The notes below the pieces were generated by a model, which did not search any database, was not told where the DNA came from, and worked only from the letters and a program-made list of their open reading frames with translations. Position numbers and translations under genes: made by a program. A stretch of 64,000 bases of DNA from Pseudomonadota bacterium (lineage in GTDB: Bacteria > Myxococcota_A > Polyangia > Polyangiales > Polyangiaceae): positions 1-64,000 of the forward strand of contig JAFAER010000102.1 of assembly GCA_023423895.1 (NCBI GenBank). Direction: 5' to 3'. This document shows positions 28,693 to 37,458 of this stretch, one piece after another (positions within the stretch are counted from its first letter, which is position 1; each line of letters opens with the position of its first letter).

Positions 28693-28733
28693 TTTTTGTG
28701 AGCAAGTCGGGGCCTATCTCCCATTAAGCTCCG
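28693..28733 (+). promoter_or_regulatory. Putative ECF promoter P2 of the sigma-factor operon
   Basis: TTTTT-GTGAGCAA (28698-28705), 14-nt spacer, CCCATTAAG (28720-28728), 5 nt, then ATG at 28734. It matches P1 at 27401-27437 in both boxes, spacer length and position relative to the ATG, while the spacers differ. This is what an autoregulated ECF promoter should look like. Confidence 0.7.
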
Positions 28734-29312
28734 ATGGCCGCGGCCTGCCAGGTAGCTCGGATGACATCCAAGGAGTCCGAGCGCTCTGCCGAAGACGCCC
28801 GTCAGGTGCGCCTGCGGCAGCTCATTGCCGAGCACTTCGACTCGGTCTGGAAGTTCCTCCGCCGCATCGGTGTGCCCGAGCATCTCGCCGAGGACGTCTC
28901 ACAGGAAGTCTTCCTCGTCGCCTCCCGCCGCATCGACGACATCAAGGTCGACCCGACCAGCGCGCGCTCTTTCTTGGTGGGAACGGCGTATCGCGTCAGC
29001 CGCGATCTCGTGCGCAAAACGCATCGTGAGACTCTCCAAGACGTCGACTCAGAGCTCGCGGTCTCGCCGAGCCAAGAAGAACAGCTCGACGAGAAGCGCG
29101 CGAGAGAGGTGATCTACCGGATCTTCTCCGAGCTCGACGAAGACGTGCGTGCGGTCTTCGTGATGTACGAGATGGAGGAGATGACGATGAACGAGATCGC
29201 GCAGGTACTCGGCTTGCCGATCGGCACGGTCGGGTCGCGACTTCGTCGTGCGAGGGACGACTTCAAGGCCCGCTTCGAGCGGCACCGCAAGAGACTGAGG
29301 GCAGTGCGATGA
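28734..29312 (+). CDS. ECF-type RNA polymerase sigma factor
   Basis: 192 residues from ATG at 28734; this start is preferred over ATG 28761 because of its fixed position behind P2. Region 2 is seen as HFDSVWKFLRRIGVPEHLAED, split by EDVSQEVFLVASRRI and FLVGTAYRVSRD. Region 4 runs from about residue 120 to the end: ELDEDVRAVFVMYEMEEMTM and EIAQVLGLPIGTVGSRLRRAR. The stop overlaps the start of the next gene (ATGA, 29309-29312), so it is coupled to the membrane protein that follows. I infer that it recognises P1 and P2. Confidence 0.92.
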   Translation: MAAACQVARMTSKESERSAEDARQVRLRQLIAEHFDSVWKFLRRIGVPEHLAEDVSQEVFLVASRRIDDIKVDPTSARSFLVGTAYRVSRDLVRKTHRETLQDVDSELAVSPSQEEQLDEKRAREVIYRIFSELDEDVRAVFVMYEMEEMTMNEIAQVLGLPIGTVGSRLRRARDDFKARFERHRKRLRAVR

Positions 29313-30022
29313 AGGCGCCGGAACGTCTCTTCTCGAGCGATCCGGACCTCGTACGCCTTCGCGAGGTGCTCGAGCAAGACGAGCCGCCGGACGGCGCGAG
29401 CGAACGAGCGACAGAACGCGTGCTCGCGAGCACCATCGCGAGCGGAGCTCCGCACGCGCGTCCGCGGCTCTCGACCAAGTCGTGGCTCGTCGCCGGGGTC
29501 GGCGCGACCGTACTCGTCGCCGGCGCGCTCGTGTGGTCGTCGTGGAGACAGGCACCAGAGGCGAATCCGCCGTCGCCTGCCACCGCGGCGCAAGCTCCCG
29601 CGGCGCGACGACACTCCACCGTCACGCCGGACGAAGCCACATCATCAACCGCGAATGCTCTCCCGGCGGAGCCATCGATCCGCGTCGACGATCTGCCCAC
29701 GGCACCACGCGCCGTCACTCCGCCATCACCCGCTGGTACGACCGATCCGCTGGTCGAGGAGCTCGCGCTCGTCGAGCGAGCACGCACGGCGCTCGCCCGC
29801 GGTCGCGGTCGCGAATGCCTCGATGCAACCAAGACCTACGAGACGAGATTCGCGAAGAGCGGTCTCTTCCGGGAAGAAGTCGAGGTGATGCACATCGAGG
29901 CGCTTGCGATGTCGGGCGAGCGGGGAGCCGCACGCGCGCGCGGCCTGCGATTCCTCGCCGTCTACACCGACACACCCTACGTCGAACGAGTCCGTCGCGT
30001 TCTCGGCGAAGCCGCCGAGTGA
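29309..30022 (+). CDS. Single-TM protein coupled to ECF sigma, putative anti-sigma
   Basis: 237 residues. A short N-terminal cytoplasmic segment (KAPERLFSSDPDLVRLREVL) is followed by a TM helix (SWLVAGVGATVLVAGALVW), a Pro/Ala/Thr linker, and a helical C-terminal domain with VERARTALARGRGRECLD and EVEVMHIEALAMSGERGAAR that resembles a TPR pair. The same layout and motifs occur in the protein at 26652-27395. Position behind an ECF gene with a 4-bp overlap is classical for anti-sigma factors, but no known anti-sigma domain is visible. Confidence 0.75.
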   Translation: MKAPERLFSSDPDLVRLREVLEQDEPPDGASERATERVLASTIASGAPHARPRLSTKSWLVAGVGATVLVAGALVWSSWRQAPEANPPSPATAAQAPAARRHSTVTPDEATSSTANALPAEPSIRVDDLPTAPRAVTPPSPAGTTDPLVEELALVERARTALARGRGRECLDATKTYETRFAKSGLFREEVEVMHIEALAMSGERGAARARGLRFLAVYTDTPYVERVRRVLGEAAE

Positions 30023-30191
30023 CGTCGACACGAGCGCGAGCGCGAGCGTAGTCGAAACGGCTCGGCTCTATCCGCGTGACATGTATCGCGGACCCCGACG
30101 TGAGCGAGCTGTTAATCCCGGCGACGCGAGGACGTTCCTCCCCGAAGCATCCCCGCGGCCGTAGGTCGGCCCGTACTTGCGTCGAGGAACG

Positions 30192-31085
30192 ATGGTCCGT
30201 CTACTCCGTCTCATCCCCGCCACTGCGCTCGTCGTGCTCTTCGCCGGCAGCGCTCAGGCTGCCGAACCAACGGCCGCCGAAGACGGCACCCGCCGCATGG
30301 CGCGGGCCGGCTTCGACCGCTCCCCTGCGGAAGCGGGCGATCCCCCCGCACCGGACCGGCCGGCGATCGTCGCGACGCCGCGCGCGGAGGTTCCCGCCTG
30401 GAGCTGGGGCTACCAGTTCGAGGCCGGGATCGCGAACACCCACCTCGGGCACGGCTCTCCCAAGTGGGACACGAAGACAACGGTCGGGACCGAAGACCTC
30501 GCAACGCTCCGGCTGCGCAACCTCGGCGGCGGAACGTTCACCGCAGGCGCAGCATTCGCCGTGCCGTTCGGACGAACCCGCGCGACGCGGCCGATCTCGC
30601 TCGAGATCCATCCAATCGCGGTCTACCTCCGTGATTTCGGCGCCGTCCGCACGGAGCTCGGCGCGCAGGCGAACTTCTACCCGCGTCGGGTCGGACAGGT
30701 GCGCGGCGAGGTCGAAGGCATCCTGAAGCTCTCGATCCCGAACAAGGTGCTCACACCGGTCCTCGAGCTCTATCCGGAGGTCGTCGCCCGTGGCGGCTTG
30801 TACGCATCGATCGGAGCGGAGCACGCCGTTCGATTCACGAGCTGGCTGAACGCCTTCGCTCGTCTCTCGAGCGGCGCCCAGGGGTACGTGCAGGGCCACG
30901 AGGCTCCTCACGCCCAGGACGTCACGCTCAACGGTCAGGTACGTGCGGAGCTCGGCGAGGGCTTCTACGTGGCCCTGCGTCCGATGTACGCGACGCGGCT
31001 CGCTCCTGCCCGCTACTACGCCGATCCGAGCTTCGCCGGACGGTCTTTCGCCTACGTGAACTTTTCATTCGGCGCTGAGCGCTGA
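30192..31085 (+). CDS. Exported outer-membrane-barrel-like hypothetical protein
   Basis: 297 residues from ATG at 30192 (an upstream start at 30177 is less likely). Signal peptide MVRLLRLIPATALVVLFAGSAQA. The mature part alternates polar and aromatic/hydrophobic residues (SWGYQFEAGIANTHL, LEIHPIAVYLRDFGA, EGFYVALRPMYATRL) and ends in SFAYVNFSFGAER, close to the terminal beta-strand pattern of outer-membrane proteins. No family recognised. A 154-bp gap separates it from the sigma operon. Confidence 0.7.
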   Translation: MVRLLRLIPATALVVLFAGSAQAAEPTAAEDGTRRMARAGFDRSPAEAGDPPAPDRPAIVATPRAEVPAWSWGYQFEAGIANTHLGHGSPKWDTKTTVGTEDLATLRLRNLGGGTFTAGAAFAVPFGRTRATRPISLEIHPIAVYLRDFGAVRTELGAQANFYPRRVGQVRGEVEGILKLSIPNKVLTPVLELYPEVVARGGLYASIGAEHAVRFTSWLNAFARLSSGAQGYVQGHEAPHAQDVTLNGQVRAELGEGFYVALRPMYATRLAPARYYADPSFAGRSFAYVNFSFGAER

Positions 31086-31123
31086 GCCCCTGCACGACGA
31101 CGACACGAATCGAGGATGATCCG

Positions 31124-32833
31124 ATGACGAAGTGGAACGATCTAGCGTTGAAGTGGAAACTCCTGGTCGGCTTTGCGAGCATTCTGCTCTTGATGGGCCT
31201 GCAGACCGTCATGGTCCTTCGGTCCACGCAGCAGAACAGGGAGACGAGCCGCTGGGTCGAGCACACCCATCTCGTGCTTTCGCTCAGCGACGACGCTCTC
31301 ATGCAGCTCGTCAACATGGAGACCGGCTACCGAGGCTTCCTGGTGACCGGCAATGACAGCTTCCTCGATCCGTATCGGACGGGCAAACAGCTGTATCGCG
31401 AGCGTCTTGCCAGCCTCGTCAAGGAGACGGCGGACAATCCCGCGCAGGTCAAGCGCTGGAACGAGATCGGAGCGATCGCCTCCCGCTGGGAGAGCGACGT
31501 CACCGCGCCTGGAATCGCCCTCCGCCAGAAGATGTCGCGCGGGGAGACGACGGCCGACGAACTGGTCGCTTGGGAGACGAGCGGTGCGGGCAAGCGTCAC
31601 TTCGACGCCATGCGCGTGCTCTTCGAGGAAGCGGCCAGCGCCGAGAAGACGCTCCTGACGAGCCGCGCGCAGGCGAACGCCGCAGCGGCCGACACGCTGC
31701 AGAATATGCTCCTCGGGGGCTTCGTCGTCGGCGCCCTGCTCGGCATCGCCATCGCCTTCCGCCTCAGCGGATCGGTCGCGTCGAAGCTCGGTGAGCTGCA
31801 CGCGGTCGTGCGTTCGATGGCCGCGCGTAACCTCTCGAAGCGGAGCGGCATCGACGGGCGGGACGAGGTCGGAGAGATGGGCCGTGCGCTCGATGAGGCC
31901 CTCGAGCAGATCTCGGGAGCGCTGCTCGAAGTCACGAAGGTCGCAGAAGACGTGAGCATCGCCTCTCAGCAGATGTCCTCCGGCGCCCAGCAGATGTCGA
32001 CCGGCGCGCAGGAGCAGGCGGCCAGCGTCGAGGAGACCGCGGCCAGCCTGGAAGAGATCAGCGCGACCGTGAAGCACAACGCCGACAACGCTCAGACTGC
32101 CTCGTCGCTCGCCGGCACCGCCCGGACGGTCGCAGAGCGTGGCGGCCAGGTCGTCGACTCCGCCGTCGCGGCGATGGACGCGATCACGCGCTCCTCGAAG
32201 AAGATCGCCGAAATCATCACGACGATCGACGAGGTCGCCTTCCAGACGAACCTCCTCGCGCTGAATGCCGCCGTCGAGGCTGCCCGAGCCGGAGAACAGG
32301 GGCGAGGGTTCGCTGTCGTCGCCGGCGAGATCCGCGTCCTCGCGCAACGTACGGGAAGCGCGGCGAAGGAGATCCGCGGCCTCATCGCCGACGCATCGAG
32401 CAAGGTCGAGGCCGGAACGGCAGAGGTCAATCGCTCGGGTGACACGCTCAAGGAGATCGTCGTCTCCGTCGGGCGCGTGAGCGAGGCCGTGGGCGAGATC
32501 GCCGCGGCGTCGGTGGAGCAGACGCGCGGCCTCGAGCAAGTCAATACGGCCGTCACGCAGGTCGACAAGGTCACTCAGGCGTCCGCCGGACAGGCCGAGG
32601 AGCTCTCCGCGACCGCCGCGTCGTTGAAGGACCAGTCCGCACGTCTCCAGGAGCTGATCGCTTCCTTCGAGCTCAGTGGCGCCCAGCGGAGCCGACGCGG
32701 AGAGTCACGCCCGACCGTCGCATCGCGCTCGTCGGCCAACGTCGTGCGACTCGCTCCTCGCTCCGCCCAGCGCGAAGTGTCGAGCATCATGACGCCTCCG
32801 CCCTTCGACGCAGCAAGCGGCGACGAGTTCTGA
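31124..32833 (+). CDS. Methyl-accepting chemotaxis protein with CHASE3 sensor
   Basis: 569 residues. TM1 at about 12-32, a periplasmic CHASE3-like helical domain (QLVNMETGYRGFLVTGND) to ~185, TM2 at about 190-212, HAMP to ~265 and a long coiled-coil signalling domain. The hairpin tip has FQTNLLALNAAVEAARAGEQ. No pentapeptide tether for CheR is visible at the C-terminus. No che genes occur in the window, so it must signal to an array encoded elsewhere or act in a motility/development pathway. Confidence 0.93.
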   Translation: MTKWNDLALKWKLLVGFASILLLMGLQTVMVLRSTQQNRETSRWVEHTHLVLSLSDDALMQLVNMETGYRGFLVTGNDSFLDPYRTGKQLYRERLASLVKETADNPAQVKRWNEIGAIASRWESDVTAPGIALRQKMSRGETTADELVAWETSGAGKRHFDAMRVLFEEAASAEKTLLTSRAQANAAAADTLQNMLLGGFVVGALLGIAIAFRLSGSVASKLGELHAVVRSMAARNLSKRSGIDGRDEVGEMGRALDEALEQISGALLEVTKVAEDVSIASQQMSSGAQQMSTGAQEQAASVEETAASLEEISATVKHNADNAQTASSLAGTARTVAERGGQVVDSAVAAMDAITRSSKKIAEIITTIDEVAFQTNLLALNAAVEAARAGEQGRGFAVVAGEIRVLAQRTGSAAKEIRGLIADASSKVEAGTAEVNRSGDTLKEIVVSVGRVSEAVGEIAAASVEQTRGLEQVNTAVTQVDKVTQASAGQAEELSATAASLKDQSARLQELIASFELSGAQRSRRGESRPTVASRSSANVVRLAPRSAQREVSSIMTPPPFDAASGDEF

Positions 32834-32861
32834 GCCGCGCGGCGAGGCTCCGAAGGCCGAG

Positions 32862-32887
32862 GACTGAGGACTGGCGACTGAGGACTG
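32862..32887. repeat. 12-bp direct repeat before kinase gene
   Basis: GACTGAGGACTG occurs at 32862-32873 and again at 32876-32887, with two bases between. It lies between the chemoreceptor stop and the GTG of the kinase gene, so it could overlap the kinase promoter. Confidence 0.8.
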
Positions 32888-32903
32888 TGTATAGAATCCT
32901 CTC

Positions 32904-34112
32904 GTGGACGCGAGCGCGAACCGGATCGTCGCCGACAAGTACGAGGTCCTCGGCGTCCTCGGCGAAGGCGGTACGGGCATCGTCTACGACGCTGTCCGCA
33001 CCGCCGACAAGAAGCCGGTCGCGCTCAAGGTCATGCACGGCGCCCTCGCGGGAGACAAGCAGATCCGGGGCAGGTTCCAGCGCGAGGCAGCCATCCTCCG
33101 CCGGCTCGAGGGCGACCACGTGTGTCCGATCCTCGAGCTCGGCGAGGTCCCGAGCGGGGACACGGGCGCGAGCTTGCTCTACATCGCGCTACCGAAGATC
33201 GACGGTGAGCCGCTCGCCACCGTCCTCGATGCAGGACTCATCGACGTCGACCGCGCGCTGGACATCATGCTCCAGGTACTCGAGGCCCTGAAGGCCGCGC
33301 ATGCCCACGGCATCATCCACCGCGATCTGAAGCCGGCCAACGTCCTGCTCGAGGGAGGCAAGAAGGCCGTCGTCGTCGACTTCGGGATGTCCAAGATCAT
33401 CACCGGGTCCGGCCTCGGCACGACGAACCTCACCACGCACAACATGGTGTTCGGAACGCCCGAGTACATGTCCCCGGAACAAGCGCGCGGCGACGACCTC
33501 GACGCGCGCTGCGATGTCTACGCCGCCGGCGTGATGCTCTACGAGATGCTCACCGGCGCGACTCCGTTCACCGGCGCGACTCCACTCATCGTGCTCACGG
33601 CCCACCTGACGAGCGACCTCGAGGCCCCGAGTCGCCGTCCGAACGGTGCCGGTCGCGTCACGCCGGCGCTCGAGGCCGTCGTCTTGGGCGCGCTCGCTCG
33701 CGACCGCGAAGAGCGGTACACGTCGGCGAGCGCCTTCGCGGCCGCGCTGAAGCACGCGCGGGCGCTGCCCGATGACGTCGACGCCGTTCTTCCCGCGGCG
33801 TTCTCGGTGTCGCCGCCGAACACCGATGCGTTCGCGGAGACGATCCCCGCGACGGTCGTGGTCGACCGCTCCGTCGACGTGTCGGCCCCCACGCTCATCA
33901 ACGATCGCCCGATCGTCGCGTCGTCGCCGCCCCCGCACACGTCGAAGCAACCCTCCGCGCCACCTCCCGCGACCGACGCGAGCAAGCTCAGCACGACGCC
34001 GCGCCGGCCGCCGCACGAGGAAGAGACGAGCCATCGCACCTGGATCTTCGTCTGGGTCGTCGTCGGGCTTGCGAGCATCGCCATCGGCGTGTGGTTCGCG
34101 CTTCGTCATTGA
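32904..34112 (+). CDS. Ser/Thr protein kinase with C-terminal TM helix
   Basis: 402 residues from a GTG at 32904; no ATG near the kinase start fits. The kinase domain is complete: LGEGGTGIVYDAV, VALKVMHG, HRDLKPANVLLEGG, DFGMSKI, GTPEYMSPEQARGDDLDARC. After ~285 a Pro/Thr/Ser-rich linker leads to one TM helix (WIFVWVVVGLASIAIGVWF) and a very short tail, so the kinase is cytoplasmic and tail-anchored with no external sensor. It follows the chemoreceptor by 70 bp. Confidence 0.92.
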   Translation: MDASANRIVADKYEVLGVLGEGGTGIVYDAVRTADKKPVALKVMHGALAGDKQIRGRFQREAAILRRLEGDHVCPILELGEVPSGDTGASLLYIALPKIDGEPLATVLDAGLIDVDRALDIMLQVLEALKAAHAHGIIHRDLKPANVLLEGGKKAVVVDFGMSKIITGSGLGTTNLTTHNMVFGTPEYMSPEQARGDDLDARCDVYAAGVMLYEMLTGATPFTGATPLIVLTAHLTSDLEAPSRRPNGAGRVTPALEAVVLGALARDREERYTSASAFAAALKHARALPDDVDAVLPAAFSVSPPNTDAFAETIPATVVVDRSVDVSAPTLINDRPIVASSPPPHTSKQPSAPPPATDASKLSTTPRRPPHEEETSHRTWIFVWVVVGLASIAIGVWFALRH

Positions 34113-34136
34113 GCGCGCGGTCGAGCTCCGGTCCGG

Positions 34137-35063
34137 TCACGCCCACTCGGCCGGGATCGGCCACGGAGCTCTCCTCCATGTCGCCGGCGGACGAAGCGCA
34201 GACGCGACCTGACGCGGCGTGAGCGGGCCCGCTCCCGACGGCACGAGCCCGAGGCCCTCCGCGAGCTTCCCGACGACGGTCTCGGGACGGATCCCGCGTT
34301 CGGCGAGCTCGCGAACGGTCGCCCCGCGCGTGCGCTTCGCGAGGCGCTCTCCGTTCGGAGCAACGACCAGCGGAACGTGCGCGTATTCGGGCACGTCGGC
34401 ATGGCCGAGGAGGCGCATCAGAAGGATCTGCCGCGCCGTGGACGCGAGGAGATCGTCCGCCCGCACGACATGGCTCACGCCCATCGCTGCGTCGTCGACC
34501 GCCACGACGAGCTGATACGCGAACACGTCGTCGCCGCGGCGGAGCACGAAGTCGCCCGCGGCCTTGCCCACGTCCTCGCTCTGAGGGCCACGAATGCCAT
34601 CGTGGAGCTCGATCACCAAGCCCTCGGGGACGCGCAGCCGGATCGCGGGCGGACGCTTGAGCTCGCGGTTACGCGGAGCGTCGCGGCACGTCCCGGGGTA
34701 GACGGTCTCCTTTCCTTCTTCTCCGGCATGCGGCGCGCTCGCGGCTCGCGCGATCTCGGCGCGTGAGCAATCGCACGGATACGTGAGCCCCGCGGCGTCG
34801 AGCTTCGCGAGCGCGGCCTCGTAGACCGCCGTCCGCTCCGATTGATGGACCGGCCCTTCGTCCCAGTCGAAGCCGAGCCACGCGAGGTCCTCGAGGATCC
34901 GAGCCGCCGATCCTCGGACGACGCGCGGCGTGTCGATGTCCTCGACCCGCAGCACCGTCCGCCCGCCACCTGCGCGTGCGAACGCCCACGAGGCAAGCGC
35001 CGTCCACGCGCTGCCGAGGTGGAGGTCGCCCGTGGGGGAAGGCGCGAACCGCGTCGTGATCAC
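34137..35063 (-). CDS. gluQ: Glutamyl-Q tRNA(Asp) synthetase
   Basis: 308 residues from GTG at 35063. It is a truncated class I glutamyl-tRNA synthetase paralogue without an anticodon-binding domain. The HIGH-like motif is in RFAPSPTGDLHLGSA; zinc ligands are in YPCDCSRAEIA and YPGTCRD; the KMSKS region is degenerate (ERLAKRTRG), as in this family. It attaches glutamate to queuosine in tRNA(Asp). The full-length gltX is at 60170-61609. Confidence 0.92.
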   Translation of the reverse strand: MITTRFAPSPTGDLHLGSAWTALASWAFARAGGGRTVLRVEDIDTPRVVRGSAARILEDLAWLGFDWDEGPVHQSERTAVYEAALAKLDAAGLTYPCDCSRAEIARAASAPHAGEEGKETVYPGTCRDAPRNRELKRPPAIRLRVPEGLVIELHDGIRGPQSEDVGKAAGDFVLRRGDDVFAYQLVVAVDDAAMGVSHVVRADDLLASTARQILLMRLLGHADVPEYAHVPLVVAPNGERLAKRTRGATVRELAERGIRPETVVGKLAEGLGLVPSGAGPLTPRQVASALRPPATWRRAPWPIPAEWA

Positions 35064-35120
35064 GGACGCGATGATAGCGCCGCCGCGGACGACGTGGCTT
35101 TCCGAGCGCTGCGCGCGAGC

Positions 35121-36125
35121 TCAGCTACTGCGAGGCTCGACCCGGAACAACAGAACGGCGAACCAGCGCGCCTCGTCGAGCCATACGTCGGCGAGATCGA
35201 GCCCCGCGGCGCGTCCCAGCCGCTCGGCGCCTGCGAGATCGTACTTGTACGAATGCTCGGTGCACAGCGACTCGCCGTGCTCGAACGCGAACACCTGGCC
35301 TCCGACGCGAACCTCCTGCGGGCGCTTGCTGACGAGGTGCATCTCGATGCGTCCCGGCACCGGCGCATAAAACGCGTAGTGATCGAACGCGTCGAGATCG
35401 AAGTCGGCGCCGAGCTCGTCGTTCATGCGTCGCAGGACGTTCTTGTTGAACGCCGCCGTGACACCCCGAGCGTCGTTGTACGCCGCGTGGAGGATCGCAG
35501 GATCCTTCTTGAGGTCGACGCCGAGAAGCACGAGCCCGTCGGGCCCGGCCGCGCGACCGAACCTGTCGAGCAACCGCCTGGCCTCGTCCGGTGCGAAGTT
35601 GCCGATCGTCGAGCCTGGAAAGTAGACGACCGTGCGCGCACGACCTGCAGGTGACAGCGGCAGGTCCATGGTGACCGTGAAGTCGGCCGTGAAGGGGACG
35701 ACGTCGAGCCAGGGGATCTCGGCACGGAGCCTGCGCGCAGTCCCCTCGAGATGTTCACCCGCGATGTCGACGGGAACATACGACGCACATCGCTCGCGCC
35801 CGAGGGCGCGCAAGAGGAGACGGGTCTTCGTGCCGCTGCCCGCGCCTGGCTCGACGACGCGGCACGGGCCTCCCTTCGCGAGCCGCGCAGCGATCTCACC
35901 GATGCGGGCATCGAGGATCGAGAGCTCCGTGCGCGTGACGTAATACTCGGATAGCTCGCAGATGCGGTCGAAGAGGACCGATCCTTCCCGATCGTAGAAG
36001 TACTTCGGAGAGAGGTGCTTCGGCGTCGCACGCAGGCCTGCGACGACATCGGCGAGGAAGGCGTGTTTCGAGACGCCCGTGCCGTCGGGTACGGCGGCGC
36101 ATCCGGAGCCGTCGAGCGGAGTCAT
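35121..36125 (-). CDS. egtD: L-histidine N-alpha-methyltransferase
   Basis: 334 residues from ATG at 36125, which overlaps the egtB stop as ATGA. A SAM-dependent enzyme that trimethylates histidine to hercynine, the first step of ergothioneine synthesis. Family signatures: SPKYFYDREGSVLFDRICE, YYVTRTELSIL, EPGAGSGTKTRLLL, VVYFPGSTIGNF and the late LCTEHSYKY. All are intact. Confidence 0.94.
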   Translation of the reverse strand: MTPLDGSGCAAVPDGTGVSKHAFLADVVAGLRATPKHLSPKYFYDREGSVLFDRICELSEYYVTRTELSILDARIGEIAARLAKGGPCRVVEPGAGSGTKTRLLLRALGRERCASYVPVDIAGEHLEGTARRLRAEIPWLDVVPFTADFTVTMDLPLSPAGRARTVVYFPGSTIGNFAPDEARRLLDRFGRAAGPDGLVLLGVDLKKDPAILHAAYNDARGVTAAFNKNVLRRMNDELGADFDLDAFDHYAFYAPVPGRIEMHLVSKRPQEVRVGGQVFAFEHGESLCTEHSYKYDLAGAERLGRAAGLDLADVWLDEARWFAVLLFRVEPRSS

Positions 36126-37423
36126 GTCGCGTCCCTCGCAAGCCGGATGCCGGTGAACTGCCACGCGGCGCTCGGCGGGAAGAAGTTTCGATACGTCGAC
36201 CGGATGTGATCGGCCGGTGTCGCGCACGATCCTCCGCGCAGCACCATCTGGCTGACCATGAACTTGCCGTTGTACTCGGCGAAAGCACCGGCAAGCGGAA
36301 CGAAGCCGGGATAGGGCTCGTAGCCACTCGCGGTCCACTCCCACGCATCCCCGAGGAGCTGCGCGATCCCTGGCCCGGAGCGCGCCGCCGCGGGATGGAG
36401 GACGTCGTCCTCCATGAAGGCCCCACGCGCGGCGAGCTCGCGGCGATGGATCCCGGCGCGTACGACGTCGCTGCGGTCCGCCGCCAGTTCCCACTCTGCC
36501 TCACGAGGCAACCTTGCACCGGCCCAGCGCGCGTAAGCGTCGGCCTCGTAATACGTGATGTGGCAGACGGGCTCGTTCGAGGCGATGGCTCGCCTGCCGC
36601 GGAGCGTGAACACCGTCCGAGCGTCGAGGTCCCAGTACATCGGCGCGCGCCGCGGCTGATGCGGAGCGGCGTTGACCCATGCCCAGCCATCGGAGAGCCA
36701 CAGCTCCGGCCGCTGGTACCCACCGTCCTCGATGAACGCGAGGTACTCGCCGCACGTCACGAGCCGCGATGCCATCTCGAACGCGCGAAGGAAGACGTGA
36801 TGGCGAGGCCGCTCGTTGTCGAACGAGAACGACGGGCCCTCGTGGCCGATGGAGACGACGCCGCCGTCGAATCGGTGCCATGTCGAGCGGGGCACGTCAC
36901 CGGACGTGGGCTCGCCCGTACCCGCGCGTCGATACGCGGGCTCGAGCGGGTTCTCGCCGAAGAGGTGCTTCACGTCGGTGAGGAGGAGCTCCTGGTGTTG
37001 CTGCTCGTGATGAGCGCCGAGCTCGAGAGCTGCGGAGATCTCGGCCAGACGAGGGGAGCCCTCGAGATCGGCCAGGCGCGCGTCGACGGCCGTCCGGTAG
37101 GCGACCACCTCCTGCACCGTCGGACGCGTGAGCATCCCGCGTCGAGCGCGCGGATGGCGGGCGCCGACGCTCTCGTAGTACGAGTTGAACAGGTAATCGT
37201 AGTCGTCCGAGACCGGCGCAATCCCGAGCGGACGAAGCACGAACCGCTCGAAGAACCACGTCGTGTGCGCGAGGTGCCACTTCACCGGGCTCGCGTCCGG
37301 CATCGACTGGACGACCCAGTCCTCGACCTCGAGTGGCTCGACGAGCCGCATCGTGGCTCGGCGAGTGGCAAGGACCCGTGCTACGAGTCCGCTCTGGAAG
37401 GAGTCGATCTCGGGCGCACTCAT
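36122..37423 (-). CDS. egtB: Ergothioneine biosynthesis sulfoxide synthase
   Basis: 433 residues from ATG at 37423. EgtB is a non-heme iron enzyme that joins hercynine with cysteine or gamma-glutamylcysteine to a sulfoxide. The DinB-like N-terminal domain supplies the iron ligands: H in WHLAHTTWFFE and the HHEQQHQE motif. The formylglycine-generating-enzyme-like C-terminal domain has LPREAEWE, GDAWEWTASGYEPYPG and LRGGSCATP. No egtC amidohydrolase or egtE follows; egtD does, with a 4-bp overlap. Confidence 0.93.
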   Translation of the reverse strand: MSAPEIDSFQSGLVARVLATRRATMRLVEPLEVEDWVVQSMPDASPVKWHLAHTTWFFERFVLRPLGIAPVSDDYDYLFNSYYESVGARHPRARRGMLTRPTVQEVVAYRTAVDARLADLEGSPRLAEISAALELGAHHEQQHQELLLTDVKHLFGENPLEPAYRRAGTGEPTSGDVPRSTWHRFDGGVVSIGHEGPSFSFDNERPRHHVFLRAFEMASRLVTCGEYLAFIEDGGYQRPELWLSDGWAWVNAAPHQPRRAPMYWDLDARTVFTLRGRRAIASNEPVCHITYYEADAYARWAGARLPREAEWELAADRSDVVRAGIHRRELAARGAFMEDDVLHPAAARSGPGIAQLLGDAWEWTASGYEPYPGFVPLAGAFAEYNGKFMVSQMVLRGGSCATPADHIRSTYRNFFPPSAAWQFTGIRLARDAT

Positions 37424-37429
37424 CGTCAC

Positions 37430-37458
37430 GGAATAAACGCGTCCATCGTCAGGAACAA
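37430..37458 (-). promoter_or_regulatory. Possible promoter of egtB-egtD
   Basis: On the minus strand TTGTTC (37453-37458), a 17-nt spacer and TATTCC (37430-37435), with the ATG six bases further on. The -35 box is fair for a housekeeping sigma, the -10 box poor. Its closeness to the ATG would imply a leaderless mRNA. Confidence 0.35.
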
